This document shows positions 26,676-36,299 of a stretch of DNA of 64,000 nucleotides, piece by piece. The position numbers and the translations under genes were made by a program. The notes beneath the pieces were generated by a model, which worked only from the letters and a program-made list of their open reading frames with translations, was not told the origin of the DNA and ran no database searches. How positions within the stretch are numbered: the stretch's first letter is position 1; every line of letters begins with the position of its first letter. This DNA is from Enterocloster clostridioformis (lineage in GTDB: Bacteria > Bacillota > Clostridia > Lachnospirales > Lachnospiraceae), in contig NZ_JAIWZC010000001.1 in the NCBI RefSeq assembly GCF_020297485.1, positions 2,914,001-2,978,000 on the forward strand. Direction: 5' to 3'.

Positions 26676-27164
26676 TTATTTCTTTTTTTTCTTCACACCC
26701 GCCTCTTCCAGGCTCTTCACAGCCTGTGCCAACACAAAGACAGCGCTTCCCAAAAACACGAACATATCTCCCAGATTGAACACTACTTTCTTAAGGGATT
26801 TCCATTCAATGGTGAAATAATCCACCACATATCCGCGCATCACGCGGTCGTACAGGTTGCTGAGGGCGCCTCCCATCACAAGGGACAGGCCCAGCTTTTC
26901 CCCGGTCTTGCCCTTATCCTGCATCATGGCTGCCAGAGCTCCTGCCATGGCGGAAATCACCATAAGCGGAATCCCCTTTACCAATTCCGGCCTTTCCTTC
27001 ATGAATCCAAAGGGAAAACCGCTGTTATGGTTCTTATGAAGCTTTATTAATCCTTTGGCAGACGGCAGCTCCCTTGGGAACGTGTCGTCCTCCTGGCCCT
27101 CAACCACGCTCTTGACCCCCAGGTCCAGGGCGGCCAGCCCGCCTATTATCCAGCCGTAAATCAT
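26676..27164 (-). CDS. lspA: Signal peptidase II-like protein
   Basis: A 162-aa membrane protein of the LspA family, which cleaves lipoprotein signal peptides. The catalytic aspartates appear in GGALSNLYDRVMRGYVVDYF and VFNLGDMFVFLG. The N-terminal half has HNSGFPFGFM in place of the usual NxGAAFG and an unusual insert (EGQEDDTFPRELPSAKGL), so it is a divergent member, perhaps a paralogue. The tail ends in five lysines. It is a single gene. Confidence 0.78.
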   Translation of the reverse strand: MIYGWIIGGLAALDLGVKSVVEGQEDDTFPRELPSAKGLIKLHKNHNSGFPFGFMKERPELVKGIPLMVISAMAGALAAMMQDKGKTGEKLGLSLVMGGALSNLYDRVMRGYVVDYFTIEWKSLKKVVFNLGDMFVFLGSAVFVLAQAVKSLEEAGVKKKKK

Positions 27165-27282
27165 AGATTCGCCTTCCTTTCCACCCTTTTATTTCATTTT
27201 ACTATGGTTTCACACCTCCGTCCAGTGAAAGGTTTCTGAATTCAAGCATATACTATAACAAATATCCTGCCCGAGGTGTGCC

Positions 27283-29034
27283 ATGGCAGACTGCCCATTT
27301 AATTCCGCCGACGAGAATATTGCTGATTTCATATACAGAATTGGAAGCCAGCAGCAGATTGGCGGCAACCCAGCCGATATTCCCTGTATGGATTATGTGA
27401 ACGAGGAATACAATATCATCTACACTCCTCTGGATACCGTAACCCCCATTTCCCTGGCCCAATACAGCTACTATACTGTACCCGGACTTTTTTCCCTTCT
27501 GGACAGCTCCAGCATGGAGGCATCCGGCATACTCACCGCCTTTTCCGCGCCCGCCCTGGGAAACAGGGGGCGCGGGACCCTTATCGGTATCGTGGATACC
27601 GGCATTGACTATACCAACCCCTTATTCCGCTATCCGGACGGCTCCACCAGAATCGCGGGCCTGTGGGACCAGAGCATCCCCGCGGGAGCGGATGTCATTC
27701 CTCCCGGCGTGCCAGACTATTATGAACTCAGCGGCGCCTCTTATGGCACTGAATTTACTAGGGAGCAGATCAACCAGGCCCTTACCTCCGACAGCCCCCT
27801 TGACCTGGTGCCCTCCACGGACACCAATGGCCACGGCACCTTCCTGGCCGGAATTGCCGCCGGCGGCTCCCTGCCGGAACAGGACTTCACGGGCGCGGCT
27901 CCGGAGTGCGAGCTCATAGTGGTCAAACTGAAGCAGGCCAAACGCTACCTGCGGGAATTCTACCTTGTCAGCGAGGGCGCCGATGCCTACCAGGAAAATG
28001 ACATCATGATGGGAATAAAATACCTGCGGGTGACCGCGTTCCGCCTGGGCCGCCCCCTAATCATCCTCATCGCCCTTGGATCCAATCTGGGAAGCCATGA
28101 GGGCACCTCACCCTTAAGCAGCGTTGTGCAGGATGCCATCCGTTTCCTGGGCCGTGCAGCGGTCATTGCGGCAGGCAATGAGACAGGCCGGGCCCATCAT
28201 TATTTCGGCACCATTCCGGCCGGACAGGAGTGGGATGATGTGGAAATCCGGGTGGGACCGGAAGAATCCAGCCGCGGCTTTTCCCTGGAGCTATGGGCTT
28301 CCACTGCCGATACCTATTCTGTGGGCTTCGTCTCACCCAGCGGTGAGATAATCTCCCGTATCCCTATTATAGCCAGGAACGAGACCTCTATCCCTTTTCT
28401 TCTGGAACCAACGGTCATTACGGTCAATTACCGGCTCATTGAATCCGGCGCCGGAAAACAGCTGATATTCATGCGTTTTGAAAATCCTGTGACCGGGATA
28501 TGGAGGGTGCGGGTTTATAATACCCAGTATTTTACAGGTGAGTTTAACATATGGCTGCCCTCCGAGGGACTGATATCGGATGAAACCGTATTTCTGCGTC
28601 CCACTCCCGATACCACCATTACCATGCCCGGCAATACGGGCGCGCCCATTACAGTGGGGGCCTACAACCATCTGAACAACAGTATCTACATCCACTCCAG
28701 CCGCGGGTTCACCACTTCCGGTATTGTAAAACCGGAGCTGGCAGCTCCAGGCGTCAATGTGATGGGGCCTGCTGTGGGGCGCAGAATCAACGGCTCCATC
28801 CCCATGACCACCCGCAGCGGCACCTCGGTGGCTGCCGCCCACGTGGCCGGCGCTGTGGCCAGCCTCTTTGGCTGGGGAATCGTGGAAAGCAATCAGATTA
28901 CCATGAGCCAGGCATCCGTTAAATCTTATTTAATCCGCGGTGCAAAAAGAAATCCAGCACTCCGCTACCCCAACGAAGAGTGGGGCTACGGAGCACTGGA
29001 TTTATATGAAACCTTCCGGCGTATCAGGGAATAA
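27283..29034 (+). CDS. Large S8 family peptidase, CspABC-like
   Basis: A 583-aa subtilase without a signal peptide. The triad is Asp105 (GIVDTGIDY), His184 (DTNGHGTF) and Ser515 (SGTSVAAAH), so it looks active. Between His and Ser lies a long insert (about 310-450) that should form the jelly-roll seen in clostridial Csp proteases, which process the cortex hydrolase SleC during spore germination. The N-terminal about 90 residues resemble their prodomain. The gene stands alone, so a germination role is an inference from domain layout. GAGG precedes the ATG by six bases. Confidence 0.82.
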   Translation: MADCPFNSADENIADFIYRIGSQQQIGGNPADIPCMDYVNEEYNIIYTPLDTVTPISLAQYSYYTVPGLFSLLDSSSMEASGILTAFSAPALGNRGRGTLIGIVDTGIDYTNPLFRYPDGSTRIAGLWDQSIPAGADVIPPGVPDYYELSGASYGTEFTREQINQALTSDSPLDLVPSTDTNGHGTFLAGIAAGGSLPEQDFTGAAPECELIVVKLKQAKRYLREFYLVSEGADAYQENDIMMGIKYLRVTAFRLGRPLIILIALGSNLGSHEGTSPLSSVVQDAIRFLGRAAVIAAGNETGRAHHYFGTIPAGQEWDDVEIRVGPEESSRGFSLELWASTADTYSVGFVSPSGEIISRIPIIARNETSIPFLLEPTVITVNYRLIESGAGKQLIFMRFENPVTGIWRVRVYNTQYFTGEFNIWLPSEGLISDETVFLRPTPDTTITMPGNTGAPITVGAYNHLNNSIYIHSSRGFTTSGIVKPELAAPGVNVMGPAVGRRINGSIPMTTRSGTSVAAAHVAGAVASLFGWGIVESNQITMSQASVKSYLIRGAKRNPALRYPNEEWGYGALDLYETFRRIRE

Positions 29035-29078
29035 TCCAACGTTCAGCAGGGTATGAATAATCCTCACAAAGGTATGAA

Positions 29079-30512
29079 TCAACCACGCATCTGTATCAAT
29101 GGTCCGCCGCTCTTTTCCAGATAGGGACGGGTGACAACCACGGAGCCGATATTGGGGTCTTTGGGAATCTCATACATAATATCCAGCATGAATTCCTCCA
29201 GAATGGCCCTCAGAGCCCTGGCCCCGGTCCCTCTCTTGATGGCTTCACCGGCAATCCATTTAAGAGCCTCATCCTCAAAAATCAGCCGTACCTCATCCAT
29301 CTCCAGCAGCCGTTCATACTGCTTGGTGATGGCGTTCTTCGGCTCCTTCAGGATGCGGACCATCATGTCCTCCGTCAGCCCCTGAAGGGTCACTGTCACG
29401 GGAAGCCTTCCCAGGAACTCGGGAATCATCCCAAAGGTCCGCAGATCCTCATTGGTCACCTGTCCCAGAATATCGGGATCCTTATCATATGTATCCTTCA
29501 AAATGGAACCAAAGCCCATGGTGGTTTTCTTCATCAGGCGTTCCTTAATGATCTCCTCCAGATCAGGGAATGCGCCGCCGCAGATGAACAGGATATTATC
29601 CGTATTCACCGTAGCCATGGGCGTCATGGCGTTCTTCTGGTTGGAACCTACCGGCACCTCCACAGTGCTTCCCTCCAGCAGCTTGAGAAGCTCCTGCTGT
29701 ACGGATTCGCCGCTGACATCTCTGGTATTAGTCTGTTTCTTCTTGGCAATCTTGTCAATCTCATCAATGAATATGATTCCCTTCTGAGCCCGCTCCACAT
29801 CGTTATCCGCAGCAGCAAGAAGCTTGGATACCACGCTCTCTATGTCGTCGCCGATATACCCCGCCTCTGTCAGAGAGGTGGCGTCGGCAATGGCCAGCGG
29901 CACGTCCAGAAGTCTGGCCAGGGTCTTAACCAGATAGGTCTTGCCGCTTCCCGTAGGGCCAATCATCAGTATGTTGGACTTTTCAATGACAATGCTCTTA
30001 TCTGTTCCGGCATCCTCCACGGCCACGTCTTTAGAGGGATGGTCCAGAAATGCCCTTTTATAATGGTTATATACAGCCACTGCCATCACCTTCTTGGCTT
30101 TTTCCTGACCGATAACATATTCATCCAGCTTCGCCTTGATGACATGGGGCGCCGGTATGTCCTTCATGGTCAGGACCGGCTGTTCCTTGGCTTTTTTCTT
30201 GATTTTCTGCTTTTTGGGAATTTCCACTGCGGGAGGTGTCATATTCAGATCATTGAGGTTCATGTTCATGTAGGGCATATTGGGGAGTTTTGAAAAATCC
30301 ATGCCTCCCTTTGTCACGGAATCAAATGCCTTCTGCATACAGTCATGGCAGAGATTCATGCCGCCGGGCATGGATATCATGGGGCCGGCCTTACTCTCGG
30401 GCCGCCGGCACATGTAACACACCTTTTCGTAGCGGTCCTCTTCCTTTTGTTTGTCTTTATCTTCACCATGGCCGGATGTCTCCACATCCTGGATATACTC
30501 TTTCTCGTCCAA
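29079..30512 (-). CDS. clpX: ClpX-type AAA+ unfoldase, divergent paralogue
   Basis: An ATP-dependent unfoldase of the ClpX family, 477 aa, longer than usual (about 420-435). The start is TTG with GGAG seven bases upstream. It has an acidic N-terminal extension, a zinc finger (Cys32, Cys35, Cys55, Cys58), a Met/Asn-rich then Lys-rich linker of about 55 residues, Walker A GPTGSGKT (Lys191), Walker B FIDE (Asp250, Glu251) and a C-terminal small domain. There is no clpP or tig neighbour, so the main clpX may be elsewhere and this could be a specialised second copy. Confidence 0.85.
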   Translation of the reverse strand: MDEKEYIQDVETSGHGEDKDKQKEEDRYEKVCYMCRRPESKAGPMISMPGGMNLCHDCMQKAFDSVTKGGMDFSKLPNMPYMNMNLNDLNMTPPAVEIPKKQKIKKKAKEQPVLTMKDIPAPHVIKAKLDEYVIGQEKAKKVMAVAVYNHYKRAFLDHPSKDVAVEDAGTDKSIVIEKSNILMIGPTGSGKTYLVKTLARLLDVPLAIADATSLTEAGYIGDDIESVVSKLLAAADNDVERAQKGIIFIDEIDKIAKKKQTNTRDVSGESVQQELLKLLEGSTVEVPVGSNQKNAMTPMATVNTDNILFICGGAFPDLEEIIKERLMKKTTMGFGSILKDTYDKDPDILGQVTNEDLRTFGMIPEFLGRLPVTVTLQGLTEDMMVRILKEPKNAITKQYERLLEMDEVRLIFEDEALKWIAGEAIKRGTGARALRAILEEFMLDIMYEIPKDPNIGSVVVTRPYLEKSGGPLIQMRG

Positions 30513-30585
30513 GTAAATTCTCCTCTCTGTTAAAGGGCGTACCGGGCCGAATCATCGTCCCGCCGCTTAACGTAAAGTATATAAC

Positions 30586-30617
30586 AAAATGCTTCCCCAA
30601 ACAAGAGGAAGCATTTT
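30586..30617 (-). terminator. Terminator of htrA-type gene
   Basis: A perfect 11-bp stem AAAATGCTTCC/GGAAGCATTTT with a U-rich 3' arm and TTTTGTT following on the minus strand, 29 bp past the stop. Confidence 0.85.
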
Positions 30618-30645
30618 CATTTCATATTATTTTGTAAAATTTAAG

Positions 30646-32073
30646 TTATTGGGCCTGTGTTTCCGTATTCTCCTGGGGCATGGCTTTCAGTGCAATGGTA
30701 ACTGTCCTTTCCTGGTATTCCCCGTCCTTCTGGGTCTGTACCGTCAGATCGATCTGCTCCCCCATCTCGTAGCAGGCCAGAAGCTCCTGTAAATCCGTCA
30801 TGTTTCGGACACTCTGGCCGTCCACCTTGGTGATGATGTCCTTTTCCCTCAGGTCTGACTGGGCCGCGGCTCCTTCCTCCAGTATCTTGTATACATATAC
30901 GCCTCTTGGCATTCCGAAGGCCGCCGCGGACTCTTCATCTACGCTGGTTCCCTGTATGCCCAGATAACCTCTCCTGGCCTCCTCCACCGGATTCATGGTC
31001 TTGCGGTTCATGAGCTGGTTCATGATGTCCTCTGCCTTGGATATGGGAATAGCATAGCCGATTCCCTCCACTTCGGTGGAGGAATACTTGGCGGCATTGA
31101 TACCGATAACCTCCCCCTTCATATTGAGAAGGGCGCCTCCGCTGTTGCCCGGATTGATGGCCGCATCTGTCTGCAGAAGCTCCCTGGTGCTGGTGTTTGA
31201 TACCCTGACCTCCCGGTTAAGTGCGCTTACATACCCCACGGTCACGGACTGGCCATAACCCAGCGCATTGCCGATGGCAATGACGCCCTGTCCCACCTTC
31301 AGTTCATCGGAGTTGCCCAGCCTGGCCACCTTAATCTTACTCTTAGTGTCATCCTTGATCTGCTCCAGAGGCACTGCTATAACTGCCAGGTCCGTCTCTG
31401 CGTCCGTTCCCTTAATGGCCGCGTCTACCACCTCACTGTCAATAAAGGCCACCTTCAGGGAGGTGGAATCCTCCACCACATGGTTGTTGGTCACGATGAG
31501 AAGTTCCTTATCGTTCTCGCCTATAATGATTCCCGAACCGCTGCTGGGCACCTCATAGGTCTGGGGGCCGCCCCTGAAGAACCAGCCGTATCCGTAATTA
31601 TTGCTCTGGTATACCGCCGTACTGGTGATTGCCACCACCGTGGGCATGGCCTGTTCCACGATGTCGGACACATCCGCCACTGCTTTTCCATTATTCCTCT
31701 GGCCCTGCTGGTATCCGCCGTCTCCCTGGGAGGCGCTGCCCTGACCGTTATCCTGGCCGCTGTCCCGGCTTTCTGTCCGGGCCTTTGGTATCTCTTCCTT
31801 CTTTTCCGGTTCAGCCGACGCTGCAGCGCTGTTCCCCATGAATCTGGACGCGGCCACATTGACTCCCACCATGGTCGCCCCTGAGACAGTACCAAAAAGA
31901 AGGGCTCCTGCCGTGAGCAGGGCCGCCTTTTTTAAAATGCCGCCCTTTTTCTTCTTTGGAGGCATATCCTCCGGCTGGGGACGGCGCCCATATGGGTCCC
32001 CGCCATACTGCCTGTTGTCATAGCTCTGGTTATCATAAGACTTCCACCCGTAGTTCTGGTCGTTGTCGTACAT
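30646..32073 (-). CDS. HtrA/DegP-like membrane-anchored serine protease
   Basis: A 475-aa S1C protease of envelope quality control. Residues 1-47 are a Tyr/Asp/Gly-rich cytosolic tail with a lysine cluster; one membrane helix (about 48-72) leads to an extracellular linker (80-130), a trypsin-like domain with His198 (NNHVVED), Asp228 (TDLAV) and Ser311 (GNSGGAL), and a C-terminal PDZ domain (about 365-460). The site AAAGGGG precedes the ATG. It lies downstream of the LCP gene but is separated by a terminator. Confidence 0.92.
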   Translation of the reverse strand: MYDNDQNYGWKSYDNQSYDNRQYGGDPYGRRPQPEDMPPKKKKGGILKKAALLTAGALLFGTVSGATMVGVNVAASRFMGNSAAASAEPEKKEEIPKARTESRDSGQDNGQGSASQGDGGYQQGQRNNGKAVADVSDIVEQAMPTVVAITSTAVYQSNNYGYGWFFRGGPQTYEVPSSGSGIIIGENDKELLIVTNNHVVEDSTSLKVAFIDSEVVDAAIKGTDAETDLAVIAVPLEQIKDDTKSKIKVARLGNSDELKVGQGVIAIGNALGYGQSVTVGYVSALNREVRVSNTSTRELLQTDAAINPGNSGGALLNMKGEVIGINAAKYSSTEVEGIGYAIPISKAEDIMNQLMNRKTMNPVEEARRGYLGIQGTSVDEESAAAFGMPRGVYVYKILEEGAAAQSDLREKDIITKVDGQSVRNMTDLQELLACYEMGEQIDLTVQTQKDGEYQERTVTIALKAMPQENTETQAQ

Positions 32074-32166
32074 TGTAATTCCCCTTTCTCACGTAATCTC
32101 CCGATTCTGTACATAGTTTAACAGCGATTTGTGATAAATGTGTGACCATTTTATTATATAAGGCTA

Positions 32167-32208
32167 AAACGTGCCGGCAGGAAATGATAAATCCCCGCCG
32201 GCACGTTT
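32167..32208 (-). terminator. Terminator of the glycan cluster (after the LCP gene)
   Basis: A perfect 12-bp stem AAACGTGCCGGC/GCCGGCACGTTT with an 18-base loop, followed by TTTTAG on the minus strand, 42 bp past the LCP stop. Confidence 0.85.
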
Positions 32209-32249
32209 ACAGCCTTATATTCCCAATTTTTATATGAGTAATCCTTACA

Positions 32250-34640
32250 TTAATTTCCCGGCCCAATGATAACGGAACCCGGTCCCTCCGGCACGTATTC
32301 ATCGGACGAGGCGCCCGGATAAGCTGCCGTACTCCCCTTGGTGCTGCCCGGATAGGCCGCGGATGTACCCTGGCTTCCGGGATACGCAGCCGTGGTTCCC
32401 CTGGTGGCTCCGGGATAAGCGGCACTGGTTCCCCTGGCGGGATCCTGGCCCGGATAGGTGATTGCGCCCGGCCCGGTTGTCCGGTCGCCCTCTGATGTCT
32501 CGGCTCCCGGGAACATGCTGCCTGAGCTGCTCTCCCCCGGCCTTCCGGGATGGACAGTACCGGAGCCGCTGCTTTCTCCCGGCAGTCCGAATATACCGTT
32601 ATCATCCTCAGGCGGGTCCACTTCATTGCCAAACTCGTCGGTCTCAATCTCCAAATCCGTTTCGCCGTCAATGATAGACTCATCTGTCTCGGACGTGCTG
32701 CTCTCAGACTCATTTTCTTTTGTCTCTTCCGTGGCCTTGGTCGCCTGCGTGGGCTTGGGGATATAACCGCCGTCTGTTCCCACATGGTCGATTGGCTTGC
32801 CCTCATTGTACATGCCCGTATCCGCTGATATCTTGGCGCTGATTTTCTTTACCATGTCACTGGGCTGGTAATTTTCATCCCCAAACAGGAACTGATGAAG
32901 AAGGGTTACATTGCTCTCCAGTGTCTGCGGAATAACACAGGCTCCCTTCTTGCCCATATTGGCGTCACTTCTGGCTGCCGGGAATCCCATGGTATCCGCT
33001 ATGGTATACTTGGTCAGATTTTTGGCTGCCGGTATAATGTCATCAATGGTGACACTGGAAAGAATCTGGGGAAACACTGCCTCCATGACATTGTTCACCA
33101 CCGCAAAATCAGATTTCTTAAGCTTCTGGAAACAGAGGTCAATGATCTCCCGCTGGCGCTCTGTCCTGGCAAAGTCCGTATCCATCTTACGAAGCCTTGC
33201 GTACGCAACCGCCTGGACACCGTCCAGATGGTTAAGACCCGCCTGTTTCAGCTGATAGGAACCTACCCCTGTGGCCTCCACAGTCTCGGTAATATAGGCA
33301 TTGATATAGTAAAACTCCGCCTTGCTCAGCTCCACATCCACTCCGCCCAGAATATTGACGGCATCCACCACTGCCTTCCAGTTAAATGTGGCAAAATCAT
33401 CTATCTGAAGGTCCAGATTTCTGTTCAGGGCCTCCACTGCCTGTTTAGGACCTCCCAGGAAATAAGCCTGGTTAATCTTATTGTACAGCCCGTTATCACT
33501 TACACTGAGATAAGTATCCCTGAACACGCTGACAAGCTTAATCTCGCCGCTGCCCTGGTCAATGTTGCATATGATGATAACATCGGCATTATTGCCTTTT
33601 CCAACCGAATTGTTTCGGCTGTCCACGCCAAAAAGGGCAATGGTCCAGTATCCCTCCATCTCCTCCACCTTTCCTTGGGGGATATTAGGGTTGGTCACCT
33701 GGGCCGGTTTAAACTGGCTTGGCTGAATCAGGCTAATCTTGTTCTGCGCATACCTGTAGAGCCCTGTTCCCAGAAGGAATATGATTTCCAGTATGATAAA
33801 TACAATTATCATCTTACGGCGGCGCTTAACCGCTGCCGCGGCCGGGTCCGCTGCCGCCGCTTCCCTGGCCGCCCTGCGGCCGCCTGCTCCGCCCCCGTTT
33901 CTTCCAAAGGACGAATCCCTGCCCTTACCGGCGCCAGGGTCTTCCGCCCCTGCATAGGACCGGCTGTATGTGCGTCCGCCAGTGCCGCCAGCGCCCAAAT
34001 TTCCGGCTGCCGGCCTGGCTCCTTTACCTTCGCCTGTGTACCTGGGCCGTTCTCCCGGCCTGCTTCCTGAAATTCCCGGCCTTCCGTCAGGCCGGTCCCC
34101 TGTGAATCTGGGACGGTCCACGGACTTGCCGGCCGCGTATACCGGCCTTTCTCCGGACGCGCTGCCCGTGCCTGTATATCCCGAACGCGCGCCGTTATTG
34201 CCGCCTGCGCCCGCATATCCAGGGCGTTCCGGCATTTTCTCACCGGCATAGGCACTGCGGGTTCCGATCTTTCCTGACATGCCTGGGGCGCGCTCCGCGG
34301 CTCCCTCTCCGGCATAGCGGGGACGCTGGCCGGAACCGGCACCGGATCTGGGCCCGGCACTGGACCTGGAGCCGGCTGCCGGGCCTTGGCCTAGGCTATC
34401 CGAGGCCGCCCTGCCTGGCGCCCTGTCAGCAAAAACCGGTGTTCTTGGCCTGGCCCCGCCGCCTGAACCTGCGCGGACCTCCTGGCCGGCTCCATTTATC
34501 CCCCGCCTGCTGCTTCCGGCGCGCGCCCCCGGCATTGTATCTGAATCAGCCCCGGCACCCGCGCCCAGATCGCGCTTTCTGCTGCGGCCTCTTAATCTCT
34601 CTTCTTCCTCATCAAATCCATTGTCAAACTCACGATTCAT
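32250..34640 (-). CDS. LCP-family glycopolymer ligase with long disordered tails
   Basis: LytR-CpsA-Psr proteins transfer lipid-linked glycans to peptidoglycan. The 796-aa protein is about twice the usual size. Residues 1-270 are a Gly/Arg/Pro/Ala-rich low-complexity region with repeated R-P-x-Y-(A/T)-G motifs, in the cytosol; a membrane helix (about 277-296) follows; the LCP domain (about 330-600) has LFGVDSRN, ADVIIICNID, VSVFRDTYLSV and the Arg-rich RLRKMDTDFARTERQRE; the C-terminal 190 residues are acidic then Ser/Gly/Pro-rich, with four to five (T/S)AAYPG repeats (about 725-778). It is the last gene of the glycan cluster and probably attaches its product to the wall. Confidence 0.9.
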   Translation of the reverse strand: MNREFDNGFDEEEERLRGRSRKRDLGAGAGADSDTMPGARAGSSRRGINGAGQEVRAGSGGGARPRTPVFADRAPGRAASDSLGQGPAAGSRSSAGPRSGAGSGQRPRYAGEGAAERAPGMSGKIGTRSAYAGEKMPERPGYAGAGGNNGARSGYTGTGSASGERPVYAAGKSVDRPRFTGDRPDGRPGISGSRPGERPRYTGEGKGARPAAGNLGAGGTGGRTYSRSYAGAEDPGAGKGRDSSFGRNGGGAGGRRAAREAAAADPAAAAVKRRRKMIIVFIILEIIFLLGTGLYRYAQNKISLIQPSQFKPAQVTNPNIPQGKVEEMEGYWTIALFGVDSRNNSVGKGNNADVIIICNIDQGSGEIKLVSVFRDTYLSVSDNGLYNKINQAYFLGGPKQAVEALNRNLDLQIDDFATFNWKAVVDAVNILGGVDVELSKAEFYYINAYITETVEATGVGSYQLKQAGLNHLDGVQAVAYARLRKMDTDFARTERQREIIDLCFQKLKKSDFAVVNNVMEAVFPQILSSVTIDDIIPAAKNLTKYTIADTMGFPAARSDANMGKKGACVIPQTLESNVTLLHQFLFGDENYQPSDMVKKISAKISADTGMYNEGKPIDHVGTDGGYIPKPTQATKATEETKENESESSTSETDESIIDGETDLEIETDEFGNEVDPPEDDNGIFGLPGESSGSGTVHPGRPGESSSGSMFPGAETSEGDRTTGPGAITYPGQDPARGTSAAYPGATRGTTAAYPGSQGTSAAYPGSTKGSTAAYPGASSDEYVPEGPGSVIIGPGN

Positions 34641-34770
34641 TCGTCCATCCTCATTCCATCACGTAAATCAGGCGCTAAACACATATAAGCAGCCCCGCTC
34701 CTCTGACCCGCAGACTGTATCCGGGCACGGCTAAAGCACAGGAGCATTCTTAACGCAAACGTCATGCATA

Positions 34771-36189
34771 TCAATATGCATTTTTATTAATAAATCCCTT
34801 GAAAACAGTGAGAAGCATGATCTTAAAGTCAAAACCCAGGCTCCAGTTCTCAATGTAATACAGGTCATGTTCAATCCTCTTGGTTATCGATGTATCCCCG
34901 CGGTAGCCGTTGACCTGGGCCCAGCCCGTAAGCCCCGGGCGCACCTGATGCTTAATCATATACCGCGGTATCTCTTCCTTGAATTTTTCCACAAACAGCG
35001 GCCGTTCCGGCCTGGGCCCCACCAGACTCATGTCGCCTATGAGAACATTAAAAAACTGGGGCATCTCGTCAATGCTTGTCTTGCGTATGAAACGTCCCAC
35101 AGGCGTTACCCTGGGGTCATGGGGCGTTGTCCACTGGCTGCGTTCCCTGCCTGGGTCCTGGACCTCCATGGAGCGGAACTTGTACATCTTAAAGGGACGG
35201 TTGTGCAGCCCTATCCTCTCCTGGCTGAAAAGCACGGGCCCGGGTGAAGTGATTTTGATTAGCAGAGCCGTGACCAGCATGAGAGGCGAAAATACAATCA
35301 GACCAAACAGAGCGCCGGCAAGGTCCACTATCCGCTTCATGGTGGCATTAAACACCCCGGTAAGGGGCACATGACGGATATGGATTACCGGAAGTCCCTG
35401 AAGGTCTTCCATATAGGGAATCGTCGGTATTATATTATTATAATCCGGTATGAACTTTGTATGCACGCCTGATTTCTCACAGGCGGCCACAATCTGTTCC
35501 AGATTAGAGTACTCTTTAATGCTCAGGGTTATGGCTATTTCGTCCAGCGTATTGGATGCCAGGAAGTCCTCCAGATGATTGGTGGGTCCCAGTACCTGTA
35601 CCTTTTTATATGCAAAGCCGGCGGGCCGGTGATCGTCCAGGATTCCCTGGACATGGTATCCCCATTCCGGATTGACGCTGACCCTGTCGATGAACCCTTC
35701 GGCCGCCCGGCTGTAGCCAATGAGGAGCACATGCTTCTGATTATAGCCGTTGGTCCGCAGGGAGCGCAGGAAGATGCGTATTGAAATCCGCTCTGCTTCC
35801 AGCAGGATGATATTGGCCGCAAAGAATGCCAGAATCATCTTTGTGGAGAAATAGCTCAAATGGCTTACGAACCTTCGCAGGCCAAAAAGCACGAACGTAA
35901 AGACCATAAGGCCGATGACATTGGCCTTGCAGATATTCGCCAGCTCCGAACGCCGCCCCTGAATCCGTTTGGGCACATACAGATGGAAACTGGCATATAG
36001 AATCAGGTATATGGGCACGATAAAAATGAGCGCCATAAAATATACCTGGGGCTTTAGCACGCCTTCGTCTAAGGGCAGCACCTTTCCGCTGATGACAATG
36101 AACCATGCCAGAGCGTAGGCCACCACAGTGACCAGTATATCCAGCAGGACATGCATGCGGTTCAGCCTTTTCTGGTTATCTTTTATCAT
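34771..36189 (-). CDS. Undecaprenyl-phosphate sugar phosphotransferase (WcaJ type)
   Basis: Starts glycan repeat synthesis by placing a sugar-1-phosphate on undecaprenyl phosphate. The 472-aa protein has four to five N-terminal membrane segments, a CoA-binding-like middle domain (HVLLIGYSRAAEGFIDRV) and the C-terminal transferase domain with KMYKFRSMEVQ, KTSIDEMPQF, VGPRPERP and GWAQVNGYRGDT. It lies between the GT2 genes and the LCP gene; a 110-bp upstream gap with a TATAAT may hold an internal promoter. Confidence 0.92.
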   Translation of the reverse strand: MIKDNQKRLNRMHVLLDILVTVVAYALAWFIVISGKVLPLDEGVLKPQVYFMALIFIVPIYLILYASFHLYVPKRIQGRRSELANICKANVIGLMVFTFVLFGLRRFVSHLSYFSTKMILAFFAANIILLEAERISIRIFLRSLRTNGYNQKHVLLIGYSRAAEGFIDRVSVNPEWGYHVQGILDDHRPAGFAYKKVQVLGPTNHLEDFLASNTLDEIAITLSIKEYSNLEQIVAACEKSGVHTKFIPDYNNIIPTIPYMEDLQGLPVIHIRHVPLTGVFNATMKRIVDLAGALFGLIVFSPLMLVTALLIKITSPGPVLFSQERIGLHNRPFKMYKFRSMEVQDPGRERSQWTTPHDPRVTPVGRFIRKTSIDEMPQFFNVLIGDMSLVGPRPERPLFVEKFKEEIPRYMIKHQVRPGLTGWAQVNGYRGDTSITKRIEHDLYYIENWSLGFDFKIMLLTVFKGFINKNAY

Positions 36190-36299
36190 TGTATTTCACC
36201 TTGGTTTCTCAGGGAATCCCTTCTTACCGTAAATATCGTTGTTATTATACATGATAAGCCGTCATTATTCTATAACATTTCTCTTAATTTCGAAAAAGT

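Noticed and set aside
27230..27282. Sporulation sigma-factor promoter before the large subtilase
   Set aside because: A CATAnnnTA-like -10 is present but no matching -35 at the right distance.
32895..34070. A 391-codon plus-strand frame
   Set aside because: It lies antisense to the LCP gene and reflects its GC-rich codon bias; no ribosome binding site or recognisable protein.
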